Part shown: positions 36,015 through 44,178 of the stretch, in pieces
Numbering within the stretch: position 1 is the first letter of the stretch
Layout of the letters: the number at the start of each line of letters is the position of its first letter
NCBI GenBank assembly: GCA_964572225.1
Contig: CAZNFR010000003.1
Location: forward strand, 15,371-79,370
Reading direction: 5' to 3'
DNA from: CAZNFR01 sp964572225
GTDB taxonomy: Bacteria; Bacteroidota; Bacteroidia; Bacteroidales; GCA-2748055
Length of the DNA stretch: 64,000 nucleotides
Program-made: the position numbers and the translations under genes
The notes under the pieces: model-generated
Databases searched by the model: none
Told to the model about the DNA's origin: nothing
What the model saw: only the letters and a program-made list of their open reading frames with translations

Positions 36015-36483
36015 TCAAATGCTTATTGAGCTCATCTCTTATAACGTCCTGATCCCCGGGCTTAAATCCCTCATGGCTGAATACCACCTCCCCATCCGAA
36101 TTATAGATGAGCAGGGTTGGCACGAACACCACGTTCATTTCTTTCATAGCCTCCTGATCGGGATCCAGGAGAACAGGATAGTTGATCCCGGAGGAATTGG
36201 AAAAAGGTTTTATCTTCGACTGGTTGCGAGGTGAGTCGATGTTAATCCCGATAAAGTTAACACCCTTATCCCTATATTCATTGTTAAGCTTTATCAATTC
36301 CGGGATGGAAAGCAGACAGGGTTTGCACCAGGTTGCCCAAAAATCAACCACGGTAAGTTTTTCACCAGACCTATCGGGAAGAGATTGAAACTGATTATTC
36401 ATATCGTAGAGATACAGATCAGGCAGCTGAGCCACCACCGGGGTAGCGGCAAACAGGAAAAAAGCAATTACGGTTTTTTTCAT
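36007..36483 (-). CDS. TlpA-family thiol-disulfide oxidoreductase
   Basis: 158 residues. A cleavable signal peptide (IAFFLFAATPVVAQ) is followed by a compact TlpA/ResA domain with active site FWATWCKPCLLS and cis-Pro loop FVPTLLIY. It should act in the periplasm, reducing disulfides in exported proteins or cytochrome c maturation substrates. It is the upstream partner of the DUF6029 barrel and the T9SS-tailed redoxin, suggesting an electron-transfer route from periplasm to surface. Confidence 0.9.
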   Translation of the reverse strand: MKKTVIAFFLFAATPVVAQLPDLYLYDMNNQFQSLPDRSGEKLTVVDFWATWCKPCLLSIPELIKLNNEYRDKGVNFIGINIDSPRNQSKIKPFSNSSGINYPVLLDPDQEAMKEMNVVFVPTLLIYNSDGEVVFSHEGFKPGDQDVIRDELNKHLNE

Positions 36484-36549
36484 GGTAAGTGCAATGTGTT
36501 TCCAGCTTAGTCGATCAAAGAAACCAATACTTACCTCTTTTACAGTTTT

Positions 36550-37227
36550 TTAAAAAGGAGGCAAAAGATCATGAATGTTGAAAGGAATAAGTCCGAACTC
36601 CTTCCTTAACAGGAACAGGGAAAGATCGAAGACCTGAGCCTGGGTGAGATCAATGATTACCGAATCGCCGGTGGCAATAAAATCGCCCGGTTCTGCCTGC
36701 CCAATAATTTGTTTATCAGGGGAATAACAAACATTCGAACTGCCTGCAATATTTTGAAGGCTCATAAAGCTTCTGAGCTCTGCACCAAGCTTACCACTGT
36801 TTGAAACCGGTGCGTCAATGAAAAGCAGATAATTCAGGGAGGAGTTTTCTGTCATGAAGTTCTTCAATAATTCCAGCGATCGGGACAATAGCTTTTTGTT
36901 TGAAAAACGTCCTCTTAATTCACCGGCATCACGCAATAATCCGTCGTCTGAGATAAAAACCGGTCGACCCTGCAAATAGTTTCCAATCACAAAAAGGATG
37001 TTATAAACATCAATATATAAACTCCCTTTTAGAGGCTTGCCTGCGAGTTTTCCAAAACGTTGGCATGCCGATTTTGCTTCGCTTGTTCCCCGATACAAAA
37101 TGCTTCTTTCTGAGCGCGTAAGCTGGTACTTATTACCCACAAGATTAAGAGTGGCCTTCCTGGGGTATCCCCGGTTAAGCAGGTAACGGTAATCATGCAA
37201 AGCAGAAATCAGTGCATCTGAAAACAC
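36550..37227 (-). CDS. DUF434 domain protein
   Basis: 225 residues, no signal peptide. The N-terminal ~60 residues match DUF434 (ALHDYRYLLNRGYPRKATLNL ... LTRSERSILYRG). The remainder resembles its usual C-terminal companion (SLYIDVYNILFVIGNYLQGR; YLLFIDAPVSNSG; ATGDSVIID), a pattern with scattered acidic residues reminiscent of a PIN- or Toprim-like nucleotide-processing fold, which I cannot confirm. Cytosolic. It lies 31 nt after the DHOD-like gene and is probably co-transcribed with it. Function unknown. Confidence 0.7.
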   Translation of the reverse strand: MFSDALISALHDYRYLLNRGYPRKATLNLVGNKYQLTRSERSILYRGTSEAKSACQRFGKLAGKPLKGSLYIDVYNILFVIGNYLQGRPVFISDDGLLRDAGELRGRFSNKKLLSRSLELLKNFMTENSSLNYLLFIDAPVSNSGKLGAELRSFMSLQNIAGSSNVCYSPDKQIIGQAEPGDFIATGDSVIIDLTQAQVFDLSLFLLRKEFGLIPFNIHDLLPPF

Positions 37228-37258
37228 AGATCAAGGATTTATCAGGGTTTTGGCATTG

Positions 37259-38257
37259 TTAACCCTGGTGCCCCCTAAAGTACTTCATAAATTGAACCCG
37301 CTGAAATGCAGCCGGATTTGCAGTTTCGTGCTGACTCATCATGCCGCGGAAATCGTCAATGGATTTGTAATCATTCTTCTCCATCCATTTTTTTAGCTCA
37401 TTAAGCATTTCAGCTGCATACTCCACCCCGTTTTTATAGAATGCAGAAGCTACCTGAACCGTATTGGCACCAGCAAGCAACATTTTAATCAGTGTGCGGC
37501 CGTCATGCACGCCGGTAGAAGCGGAAAGGTCACATTTTACATGATCTCTCATAATCGCGATCCATCGCAAAGAGTTGGAAAAATCGCCCGGACCGCTTAA
37601 CACGGAAGCAGTAGTCACTTCCATGGTATCAATGTCAATATCAGGACTATAAAACCGGTTAAAGAGCACCAGGGCCTTAATGCTTGTTTCAGAAAATTTT
37701 TTCAGGGTGATGGCCAGATCCGAAAAATAAAAACTGACCTTAAGAGAAACAGGAATCTTAACCTGGGAAGTAACCTCCCTAATAATATCGAAATAAATCC
37801 TCTCATTCTCCTCCTTGGACCGATTAAGGTCTGAAGGCATTATGAAAACATTCAGCTCAAGTGCGTCAGCTCCGGCAAGTTCCAGTTCACGCGGGAAAAA
37901 GGTCCATTGGTCTGCCGTTACACAATTAATGCTTGGGATAACAGGAATACCCAGCTTGTCCTTGGCCTTTTTGACCAGATCGAGGTATTGGTGAGTGCTT
38001 TCACGGTCGGCATCTTCATGGTAATCATAAAACTCCAGGGTTTCCGGATAGATAAATCCGGATGAGGTCATCTGCGCCAGCTTTGCTTCTTTTTCAAGAC
38101 GTATTTCTTCTTCGAAAAGAGATTTAAGGACCACGGCTCCCGCTCCGAATTCCTCAAAACGTTTAAGATTAGGGACATTATCAGTAAGGCCTGAAGATGC
38201 TGCGATAAGGGGACCCGGGAGAGTGAGCCCCATGTAGTTAACGGAAATATCGATCAT
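37259..38257 (-). CDS. Dihydroorotate dehydrogenase-like flavoprotein
   Basis: A 332-residue TIM-barrel protein related to class 1 dihydroorotate dehydrogenase. It opens MIDISVNYMGLTLPGPLIAASSG, with PVIPSINCVTADQW, ALELNVF and ASTGVHDGRTLIKMLLAGA (phosphate/FMN site). Several pyrimidine-pathway residues differ from bona fide PyrD, and the NCBI-style name 'DHOD-like' fits. It may act on another substrate. A candidate promoter lies 22-52 bp upstream. It heads the minus-strand run leading to the exported redox genes. Confidence 0.85.
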   Translation of the reverse strand: MIDISVNYMGLTLPGPLIAASSGLTDNVPNLKRFEEFGAGAVVLKSLFEEEIRLEKEAKLAQMTSSGFIYPETLEFYDYHEDADRESTHQYLDLVKKAKDKLGIPVIPSINCVTADQWTFFPRELELAGADALELNVFIMPSDLNRSKEENERIYFDIIREVTSQVKIPVSLKVSFYFSDLAITLKKFSETSIKALVLFNRFYSPDIDIDTMEVTTASVLSGPGDFSNSLRWIAIMRDHVKCDLSASTGVHDGRTLIKMLLAGANTVQVASAFYKNGVEYAAEMLNELKKWMEKNDYKSIDDFRGMMSQHETANPAAFQRVQFMKYFRGHQG

Positions 38258-38279
38258 TACGGAGATTTTTGAGTTAAAA

Positions 38280-38309
38280 CAAAATTAGGCAATTTGAATA
38301 TCAAATAAA
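38280..38309 (-). promoter_or_regulatory. Candidate promoter of the DHOD-like gene
   Basis: On the minus strand TTTA-N18-TAATTTTG: a perfect -7 element and a 3/4 match at -33. Predicted leader to the ATG at 38257 is about 16 nt. On the plus strand the same intergenic region has a consensus TATTTTTG at 38393-38400 for the SPOR lipoprotein gene. Confidence 0.4.
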
Positions 38310-38476
38310 ATAGAAACAGACTCAAAAAACCTGTATGGATCAGTTATTAACAATGTTTAAAAATATTTATGGCAATTAATCCAAGCTTTCCATATTTTTG
38401 TTAAAAACTCAGAGCAGGAGCGTTAAAACCAAGAGTGAAATAAAACCTGCATCTGAATAATCTAAATCGGGTCACC

Positions 38477-38959
38477 ATGAAAAAAATCAATCTTATCCTG
38501 TTACTTGCATTAACGGTTTCTATTACCTCCTGTAAGGATGGCAAGTGGTTCTGGCAAAACGAAGAAAGCAATAAAAACTCCGGTGAACTTGTCGAAGAGA
38601 ATGAAAAATTTCAGAGGGAAATAGACAGTCTGCAAAACCTCTACGAATCAGAAATTATGCAGATCAGAACCGATTATGAACGTAAGCTTGCCAATCTTCA
38701 GCAGGAACTGGAAGCCGGGAAAGTTGCTGAAAAAGGAGCTTACTATGTAATTGTAGGCAGTTTCAAAAACCGGAAATATGCAGAAGAATATGCCGGTAAA
38801 ATCAAGCAGATGGGGGGAGAAGGAAATATCATCCAGGGTCCCAATAATTTCCTACTAGTAACCGAGGGTTCCTATTCCACTCTTAATTCGGCCCTTTCAC
38901 CCCTTACCGATGCAAGGCAAAAACTGGCCTCAAAAGCCTGGGTTTTTTTTAACGACTGA
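38477..38959 (+). CDS. SPOR-domain lipoprotein
   Basis: 160 residues. The signal peptide ends in a lipobox-like VSITSC (Cys ~19). A coiled coil (~40-85, EENEKFQREIDSLQNLYESE) leads to a C-terminal SPOR domain from ~residue 92 (YYVIVGSFKNRKYAEEYAGKI). SPOR domains bind glycan-denuded peptidoglycan, usually at division sites, so this is a septum- or wall-associated lipoprotein. It converges on the phosphofructokinase gene with 4 bp between stops. Confidence 0.88.
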   Translation: MKKINLILLLALTVSITSCKDGKWFWQNEESNKNSGELVEENEKFQREIDSLQNLYESEIMQIRTDYERKLANLQQELEAGKVAEKGAYYVIVGSFKNRKYAEEYAGKIKQMGGEGNIIQGPNNFLLVTEGSYSTLNSALSPLTDARQKLASKAWVFFND

Positions 38960-38963
38960 TCTT

Positions 38964-40172
38964 TTAAGCCCCACCCGTCATAATAAACAAGGGTTGGAAT
39001 TCAAAGCTTTTATAATGGGGTCTGTACCGATCTACGTTATAATGTTTCTTAACATCCACCAGTTTTTTGGATGAGGTTACCACATCCAGAGGTGCATTAT
39101 CATACCGCCCGTTCCTTAGAACGATAAGGCGGCCATGAATGCCTTTCAAAACCAAGTCCAGGGCCAGATTTCCATAGGCCATGGGTACAATGGAATCGAT
39201 GGCATCCGGATCCCCTCCTCTGACCAGATAGCCGAGCTTCTGATTGATTACATTGATGGTCTTGTTGTTGTTAAATTTTGGAGAAATCTCCTTGATCTTT
39301 TTCGAAACAATATCTCCTATCCCCCCAAGCTTGGCATGACCGAACATATCTTTTTCGGTCGACTCAAATACCATCTCATCCAAACCTTTGAAACGGGCTC
39401 CTTCAGATACAAGCAAAACAGAATAACGGCTGGGATTCCGCAACCGGTCCTCACACAGAAGCCGGGTTAATTTCTCAATGTCAAACTCGTATTCGGGTAT
39501 GACACAACGGTTGGCCGACCCGGCCATGGTGGGAAGCATGGCGGTATAACCCGCATACCTGCCGAAAACCTCAAGAACCAGGATCCTTTCATGAGATCCC
39601 GCTGAGGTTCTAAGCGTATTGGTCATATGAATGGTGCGGGTCACGCAGGTACTGAAACCTATACAGTAATCCGTTCCGGGTACATCATTGTCCATTGTTT
39701 TGGGAATGGCAATAACCTTTACCCCTTCCTGATATAAACGGACACCGTAGGAAAGAGTATCATCTCCTCCGATCGGAATCAGATAATCGATACCCAGAAA
39801 TTCCAGGTTCTTCAATACTTCTTCGGTAAGATCATTAACTTCCTTAGTATACTTCTCTTTCAGATGATCGGGTACGAACTCTTTGGGAACATGACTCGGT
39901 CGGGTTCTGGAGGTATGAAGGAAGGTGCCCCCCGTTCGTCCGGCCTTGTTTACGATTTCTTCCGACAGTACCATATAGCGGTCACTGTTATCGGCCTTCT
40001 TATCCCTCTCCAGTTCAATGATCCCTGCCCACCCACGGCGAAGACCCAGTACCTGATATCCTTCACGTAAGGCCCGGATGGTGATGGCTCTGATTGCGGG
40101 ATTTAACCCTGGTACATCTCCTCCACCGGTAAGGATCCCTATTGTACCCTTTTTCTTGCGAGAATCTGCCAT
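38964..40172 (-). CDS. 6-phosphofructokinase, PPi-type signature (first of pair)
   Basis: 402 residues, PFK family A. It opens GTIGILTGGGDVPGLNPAIR. Two residues set phosphoryl-donor choice in this family: ATP enzymes have GGDGS and PGTIDND, PPi enzymes have GGDD and PKTIDND. This protein reads IPIGGDDTLSYG and IPKTMDNDVPG, so PPi is the predicted donor. The catalytic Asp of MDND and the sugar-phosphate site MLPTMAGS/FGRYAGY are present. It catalyses reversible conversion of fructose-6-phosphate to the 1,6-bisphosphate in the cytosol. A second PFK gene lies upstream on the same strand. Confidence 0.88.
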   Translation of the reverse strand: MADSRKKKGTIGILTGGGDVPGLNPAIRAITIRALREGYQVLGLRRGWAGIIELERDKKADNSDRYMVLSEEIVNKAGRTGGTFLHTSRTRPSHVPKEFVPDHLKEKYTKEVNDLTEEVLKNLEFLGIDYLIPIGGDDTLSYGVRLYQEGVKVIAIPKTMDNDVPGTDYCIGFSTCVTRTIHMTNTLRTSAGSHERILVLEVFGRYAGYTAMLPTMAGSANRCVIPEYEFDIEKLTRLLCEDRLRNPSRYSVLLVSEGARFKGLDEMVFESTEKDMFGHAKLGGIGDIVSKKIKEISPKFNNNKTINVINQKLGYLVRGGDPDAIDSIVPMAYGNLALDLVLKGIHGRLIVLRNGRYDNAPLDVVTSSKKLVDVKKHYNVDRYRPHYKSFEFQPLFIMTGGA

Positions 40173-40277
40173 TTTAACACTGTTTTAAGTTTGAGTATTC
40201 GGAATTGTGTAAAAATAATGGAATTAGAATTATGAAGCAAGGGGAGGAAAGTGGGAGTTTGAACTTGAACATGATAA

Positions 40278-40305
40278 AATTGCCCGGGGGTTGCCCCGGG
40301 CAATT
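40278..40305 (-). terminator. Strong hairpin terminator between the two PFK genes
   Basis: A perfect 12-bp GC-rich stem (arms 40278-40289 and 40294-40305, 4-nt loop). On the minus strand it is followed by TTTTAT, consistent with termination of the upstream PFK transcript and implying that the two PFK genes are separately regulated. Confidence 0.7.
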
Positions 40306-40356
40306 GCAGACTAGAAACAGAAATTATGGTTCAAGAATAATGAAGCGCAGAGCTGA

Positions 40357-41577
40357 CTATTCCCACTCAAGGATCTTGAAGAAATCATAATCCTCCGGAT
40401 TCTTCACATATTTCTTTGCACCCCGGTAATCAGCTTTGGTAATGTAATGAAGGTTGTTCATAAAGATTAACTGTACCTTTTCATTATCTACATTTACCAA
40501 TCGTGGCATTACCTTACCAGACTCATCTTCAACATCTTTCAGATAAAGAGGAGTAACTGCACCGGTACGGTCAACCGTGGTCATACATCCGGTCTCCCCA
40601 TTCTTGAATAGCTTGAAAACGCCCAGCCCAAGCCTTGTCGCATAGGCCAGATCATAGGCAACCGGTCGACAACAACGCAGTTCATAACCCATCTCATTGG
40701 GTCTGGACTTAACCTTTATACGCAGGCTCTTCAGACTCTGCTGGGTCAGCATATTAAAAATGTGTGATTTACTAACATTTCCCAGTTCCGGATGACCATG
40801 TTCATCGTAGGTGAAATTAATGCCGGTAGCAATAATCTCTTCATCACTCATAAAATGGAATACCCCCTCCGAAATTATAGCCACACCATAATCGATCCCA
40901 AGCAATCTCCTTTTTACCATGGAAGAAATAACCAGGTTGGTGATTTTCTCGAATGTGATTTTGGTCTTGTTGAACATTTCGGGGATGATGATCATTGGGT
41001 AATGACAGGCTGTTCCTATCCCAAAAGCCAGGTGACCCGCCTCGCGGCCCATCGCAGAAACGACAAACCAGTTTCCACTGGTGCGGGCATCCTCATAAAT
41101 GGTAGTGGCAAGTCTTACCCCCTCCTCCTTGGCTGAATGGTAACCGAAGGTGGGCGTCCCTTCAGGAAGTGGAAGGTCATTGTCAATCGTTTTCGGAACA
41201 TGAATATTTTTCACATCCATCTTCTCGGATGCCAGGAACTTGGTTAAGCGGTTTGCAGTAGACGCCGTATCATCCCCGCCTATGGTTACCAGAAGCTTGA
41301 CGTTGTTTTTCTTGAAAAAGTCACCTTTAAACTCATCATCCTTGGGTTTGTAACGGCTCATTTTTAAGGCCGAGCCACCACGACTGTAAATCTGGTCAGC
41401 CATGTCAAAATCAAGGTATTCATAAGCAGGCTCATCGGCAAAAAGGGATTTATACCCCCCGTTGATACCCAAAACGGTATACCCGTTTTGCAGGAAAATC
41501 TTGGTTACTGCACTAATTACCGTGTTAATCCCCGGGGCAGGCCCACCGGCACATAAAATAGCTACTGCTTCTCTCAT
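40357..41577 (-). CDS. 6-phosphofructokinase, PPi-type signature (second of pair)
   Basis: 406 residues, PFK family A of a different clade from its neighbour. It opens AVAILCAGGPAPGINTVISA. The donor-site residues are TIGGDDTASTAN and VPKTIDNDLPLPEGTPTFGY, again the PPi signature (Asp and Lys where ATP enzymes have Gly). SAMGREAGHLAFGIG supplies the fructose-6-phosphate loop. The tandem copy is not a recent duplication: sequences differ throughout. Having two such enzymes may separate glycolytic from gluconeogenic or sedoheptulose-phosphate roles, which is inference. Confidence 0.88.
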   Translation of the reverse strand: MREAVAILCAGGPAPGINTVISAVTKIFLQNGYTVLGINGGYKSLFADEPAYEYLDFDMADQIYSRGGSALKMSRYKPKDDEFKGDFFKKNNVKLLVTIGGDDTASTANRLTKFLASEKMDVKNIHVPKTIDNDLPLPEGTPTFGYHSAKEEGVRLATTIYEDARTSGNWFVVSAMGREAGHLAFGIGTACHYPMIIIPEMFNKTKITFEKITNLVISSMVKRRLLGIDYGVAIISEGVFHFMSDEEIIATGINFTYDEHGHPELGNVSKSHIFNMLTQQSLKSLRIKVKSRPNEMGYELRCCRPVAYDLAYATRLGLGVFKLFKNGETGCMTTVDRTGAVTPLYLKDVEDESGKVMPRLVNVDNEKVQLIFMNNLHYITKADYRGAKKYVKNPEDYDFFKILEWE

Positions 41578-41732
41578 GGTATTGAAATTTTATTATGATG
41601 ATACACTTGATGCGGAAGGGTACTGCAGGCTCAAAACATGCTCTATAACAGCATCTCCCAAAGTCTGCAAATATGTAAAATCATTTTGAGAAATCAGGTT
41701 AGAAAAATTCTAAATTACCGGATATTTATTAT

Positions 41733-41756
41733 TAAATTTGCAACCCAGTCGCAAAT
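41733..41756 (+). promoter_or_regulatory. Promoter -7 box overlapped by a Fur/Zur-type operator dyad
   Basis: A perfect -7 element TAAATTTG (41733-41740) overlaps a 21-bp dyad at 41736-41756, of form ATTTGCrACnnnGTyGCAAAT, ending 3 bp before the regulator's ATG. No good -33 box is seen. The arrangement fits steric repression by the dimeric regulator encoded immediately downstream. Confidence 0.6.
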
Positions 41757-41759
41757 ATT

Positions 41760-42176
41760 ATGAATGCGTTTCATAAGATTCTTAAATCCAAAAATCTCAG
41801 CACAACCCGCGTAAGGGTAAATATGCTGAGCGTACTCAGTAGCTCAAACCTGCCCCTTTCTGAAAAAGAACTGGAAGAGGCGATGGATTATGCCTGTGAC
41901 CGTGCCACCATTTATCGCAATCTCAGCAGCCTGACCGAGAAAGGAATTCTTGTCCGCCTGCTTTCGGGCGATGCTTTCAAATACAAAATGAAGGCAATCA
42001 ATTCCAAAAAAGAGAAAAAACCCGATCACCTGCATTTTCAGTGTACGAAATGCAATCGGCTCATTTGCCTTGAAGACATACCGGTGTCTGACTTTAAATT
42101 ACCGGGAGGTTATATTAAAACAGAAAATCATTTTCTGGTAACAGGAATATGCAAAGATTGTAATACCCATGATTAA
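41760..42176 (+). CDS. Fur-family metalloregulator, probably Zur
   Basis: A 138-residue Fur-family repressor. The winged-helix recognition region is CDRATIYRNLSSLTEKGIL. The metal-sensing part contains HLHFQCTKCNRLICLEDI and the second cysteine pair ICKDC, giving two CxxC motifs for structural zinc. It heads an apparent operon with zinc-type ABC transporter genes (ZnuA with a His-rich loop, ZnuC, ZnuB), which argues for a zinc-responsive Zur rather than an iron-responsive Fur. A dyad overlapping its own -7 box suggests autoregulation. It overlaps yidD by 8 nt. Confidence 0.85.
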   Translation: MNAFHKILKSKNLSTTRVRVNMLSVLSSSNLPLSEKELEEAMDYACDRATIYRNLSSLTEKGILVRLLSGDAFKYKMKAINSKKEKKPDHLHFQCTKCNRLICLEDIPVSDFKLPGGYIKTENHFLVTGICKDCNTHD

Positions 42177-42498
42177 AATCAGGTCGATTATACTGGAAAA
42201 TCCAATTTCAAGGTTTATTAGAACCCTATTCAGCATGCTGTTTATTTTCCTGGTAAGGATCTATCAATATATCATTTCACCGGTTTTACCCAAAACCTGT
42301 CGTTTCACTCCCAGCTGTTCAGAGTATGCCATCGGATCCTTCAGAACCCATGGAGTGATAACCGGTTTGTTTCTATCCATTAGAAGGGTCCTGAGATGCA
42401 ATCCCTGGGGAGGTCACGGACATGACCCCGTTCCTGAAAAAGGTTTTAGATTCAGTGAGTTAAAAAAAAGTTCCCATACTGCTGATACGAAAAATTAA
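42169..42498 (+). CDS. yidD: YidD, membrane protein insertion efficiency factor
   Basis: 109 residues. An N-terminal amphipathic/hydrophobic segment (LFSMLFIFLVRIYQYIISP) precedes the conserved core TCRFTPSCSEYAIGSFRTHG and RRVLRCNPWGGHGHDPVP. YidD usually helps YidC insert membrane proteins and is typically encoded beside rnpA/yidC. Here it sits inside a zinc-uptake operon, overlapping the Fur-family gene and 12 nt ahead of znuA. The C-terminal ~25 residues are polar and non-conserved. Confidence 0.93.
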   Translation: MIKIRSIILENPISRFIRTLFSMLFIFLVRIYQYIISPVLPKTCRFTPSCSEYAIGSFRTHGVITGLFLSIRRVLRCNPWGGHGHDPVPEKGFRFSELKKSSHTADTKN

Positions 42499-42510
42499 TC
42501 ATCCGAGAAT

Positions 42511-43434
42511 ATGACAATTCATAAACTTCACATCCTTTTCCTGTTAACGGGTTTTGCATCACTTTCCTGTAAAAACCAGAAACCTGAAAATACCTCTCCA
42601 TCTGAACCCGCGAAAGTGATTAGCGTTTCCATTCTGCCTCAGAAGTATTTCACCGAAAGAATTGCCAGCAAAGCATACAGCATCCATGTTATGATCCCAC
42701 CCGGGGCTTCTCCTGCCAGTTACGACCCCTCTCCCCGACAGATGACAGCCCTGGCCTCCTCTCACCTTTATCTCAGGATTGGACGTATACAATTTGAACA
42801 GGTCTGGATGGATAGAATCCGTAACAATCAGCCATCGCTCATGATAAAGGATATATCGGAAGGAATTGGGTTTATTGAAACGCATGAACATCACCATCAT
42901 GATTCAGAAAATCACCACGGGCATTCACATGGACCGGATGATCCCCACATCTGGATTTCACCAAAAAACGGTCTTCTGCTAGCCGAAAACACCTATCGCT
43001 TTCTGAAAGAGGCCTTCCCCTCCGACTCTGCACTATTCCGGGAGAACCATGCCCGGCTACAGGAAGAAATTCTCAACCTTATCGACAAGTATGATCAGTC
43101 TGCAGATCAACTCAAAGGACTGGAGTTTCTTATTTATCACCCTGCCTTAACCTACCTGGCTGCAGATTATGACATGAAGCAACATGTACTCGAACAGGAT
43201 GGAAAAGAACCTACGCCTTCACATATGAACAACATCATCCGCGAAGCGCGAAGCAAAAACATTCGCAGCATTTTCGTTCAGGAACAATTTAATATGGATA
43301 ATGCCCGGCAGATCGCCCGTGAGATCGATGGCGAGATCATTCCCCTGGACCCACTTGATCCTGAATGGCATACACAGCTTGAAAAAATTCTCGGTATTCT
43401 CATTGAAATTTCCAGTTATGAAGCCCATACTTAA
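42511..43434 (+). CDS. znuA: Zinc ABC transporter substrate-binding lipoprotein (ZnuA-like)
   Basis: 307 residues. The lipobox-like FASLSC (Cys ~20) anchors the protein in the periplasm. It is a cluster A-I metal-binding protein: VSILPQKYFTERI, then a His-rich loop EHHHHDSENHHGHSHGPDDPH (~129-149, the Zn-scavenging loop of ZnuA), IWISPKN, and the C-lobe IYHPALTYLAADY. The His-rich loop favours zinc over manganese. znuC overlaps its 3' end by 17 nt. Confidence 0.92.
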   Translation: MTIHKLHILFLLTGFASLSCKNQKPENTSPSEPAKVISVSILPQKYFTERIASKAYSIHVMIPPGASPASYDPSPRQMTALASSHLYLRIGRIQFEQVWMDRIRNNQPSLMIKDISEGIGFIETHEHHHHDSENHHGHSHGPDDPHIWISPKNGLLLAENTYRFLKEAFPSDSALFRENHARLQEEILNLIDKYDQSADQLKGLEFLIYHPALTYLAADYDMKQHVLEQDGKEPTPSHMNNIIREARSKNIRSIFVQEQFNMDNARQIAREIDGEIIPLDPLDPEWHTQLEKILGILIEISSYEAHT

Positions 43435-44176
43435 ATTAACCAATGTTACGGCAGGCTATGATGGTCAGCCGGTTCTGGAAAATGTAAACCTTGAAGTCTG
43501 CCGGGAAGACTTCATTGGTATCATTGGTCCAAACGGAGGAGGGAAAACCACTCTTCTCAAAGTGATCCTCGGTATGATAAATCCGACGAAGGGGGAAGTG
43601 AGTTATGATTTTGGAAACGGAAACCCGGATTTCCGGAAATTTACAGGATATCTTCCCCAGCTGCATGAGTCGGACAGAAACTTTCCTATTTCGGTAAAAG
43701 AGGTGATCCTCTCGGGTTTAACCTCCGGTAAAGGCTTGTTTGGAAGATTCAGGAAAGAGGATCTTGAAAAGGTTCATAAAACAGCCACAGAACTGGGTCT
43801 CTCCGAAAAGCTTAATACTCCTGTCTCCGAATTGTCGGGCGGACAACTCCAGCGGACCTTCCTGGGGCGGGCCATCATCTCAGATCCGGCCCTTATTATC
43901 CTTGACGAACCGGAAACCCATGTGGATAACCGATTCGAATACGAATTATACGAAAAACTCAAAGAATACAATAAACACATGGCTATACTGCTGGTATCTC
44001 ACGATGTGGGGACCATTTCAAGCTATATAAAAACCATAGCCTGTGTAAACAAAAACCTGCATTACCATCCTTCAAATTCCATCTCATCAGAGCAGCTTAA
44101 GGTATACAACTGCCCCATCGATATCATAACACACGGAAAAGTTCCACACCGTGTGCTTCACGAACATAAGCATTAA
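43418..44176 (+). CDS. znuC: Zinc ABC transporter ATPase (ZnuC-like)
   Basis: A 252-residue ABC ATPase. Walker A is GPNGGGKTTLLK, signature LSGGQLQRTFLGRAI, Walker B ALIILDEPE, and the switch histidine is in LVSHDVG. The D-loop region reads ETHVDNR. A longer frame begins at 43301 inside znuA, but the ATG at 43418 (MKPILKLTNVTAGYDGQPVL) is the natural family start. The C-terminal ~40 residues are His-containing (VPHRVLHEHKH), perhaps a metal-sensing tail. Followed 2 nt later by znuB. Confidence 0.92.
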   Translation: MKPILKLTNVTAGYDGQPVLENVNLEVCREDFIGIIGPNGGGKTTLLKVILGMINPTKGEVSYDFGNGNPDFRKFTGYLPQLHESDRNFPISVKEVILSGLTSGKGLFGRFRKEDLEKVHKTATELGLSEKLNTPVSELSGGQLQRTFLGRAIISDPALIILDEPETHVDNRFEYELYEKLKEYNKHMAILLVSHDVGTISSYIKTIACVNKNLHYHPSNSISSEQLKVYNCPIDIITHGKVPHRVLHEHKH

Positions 44177-44178
44177 TT

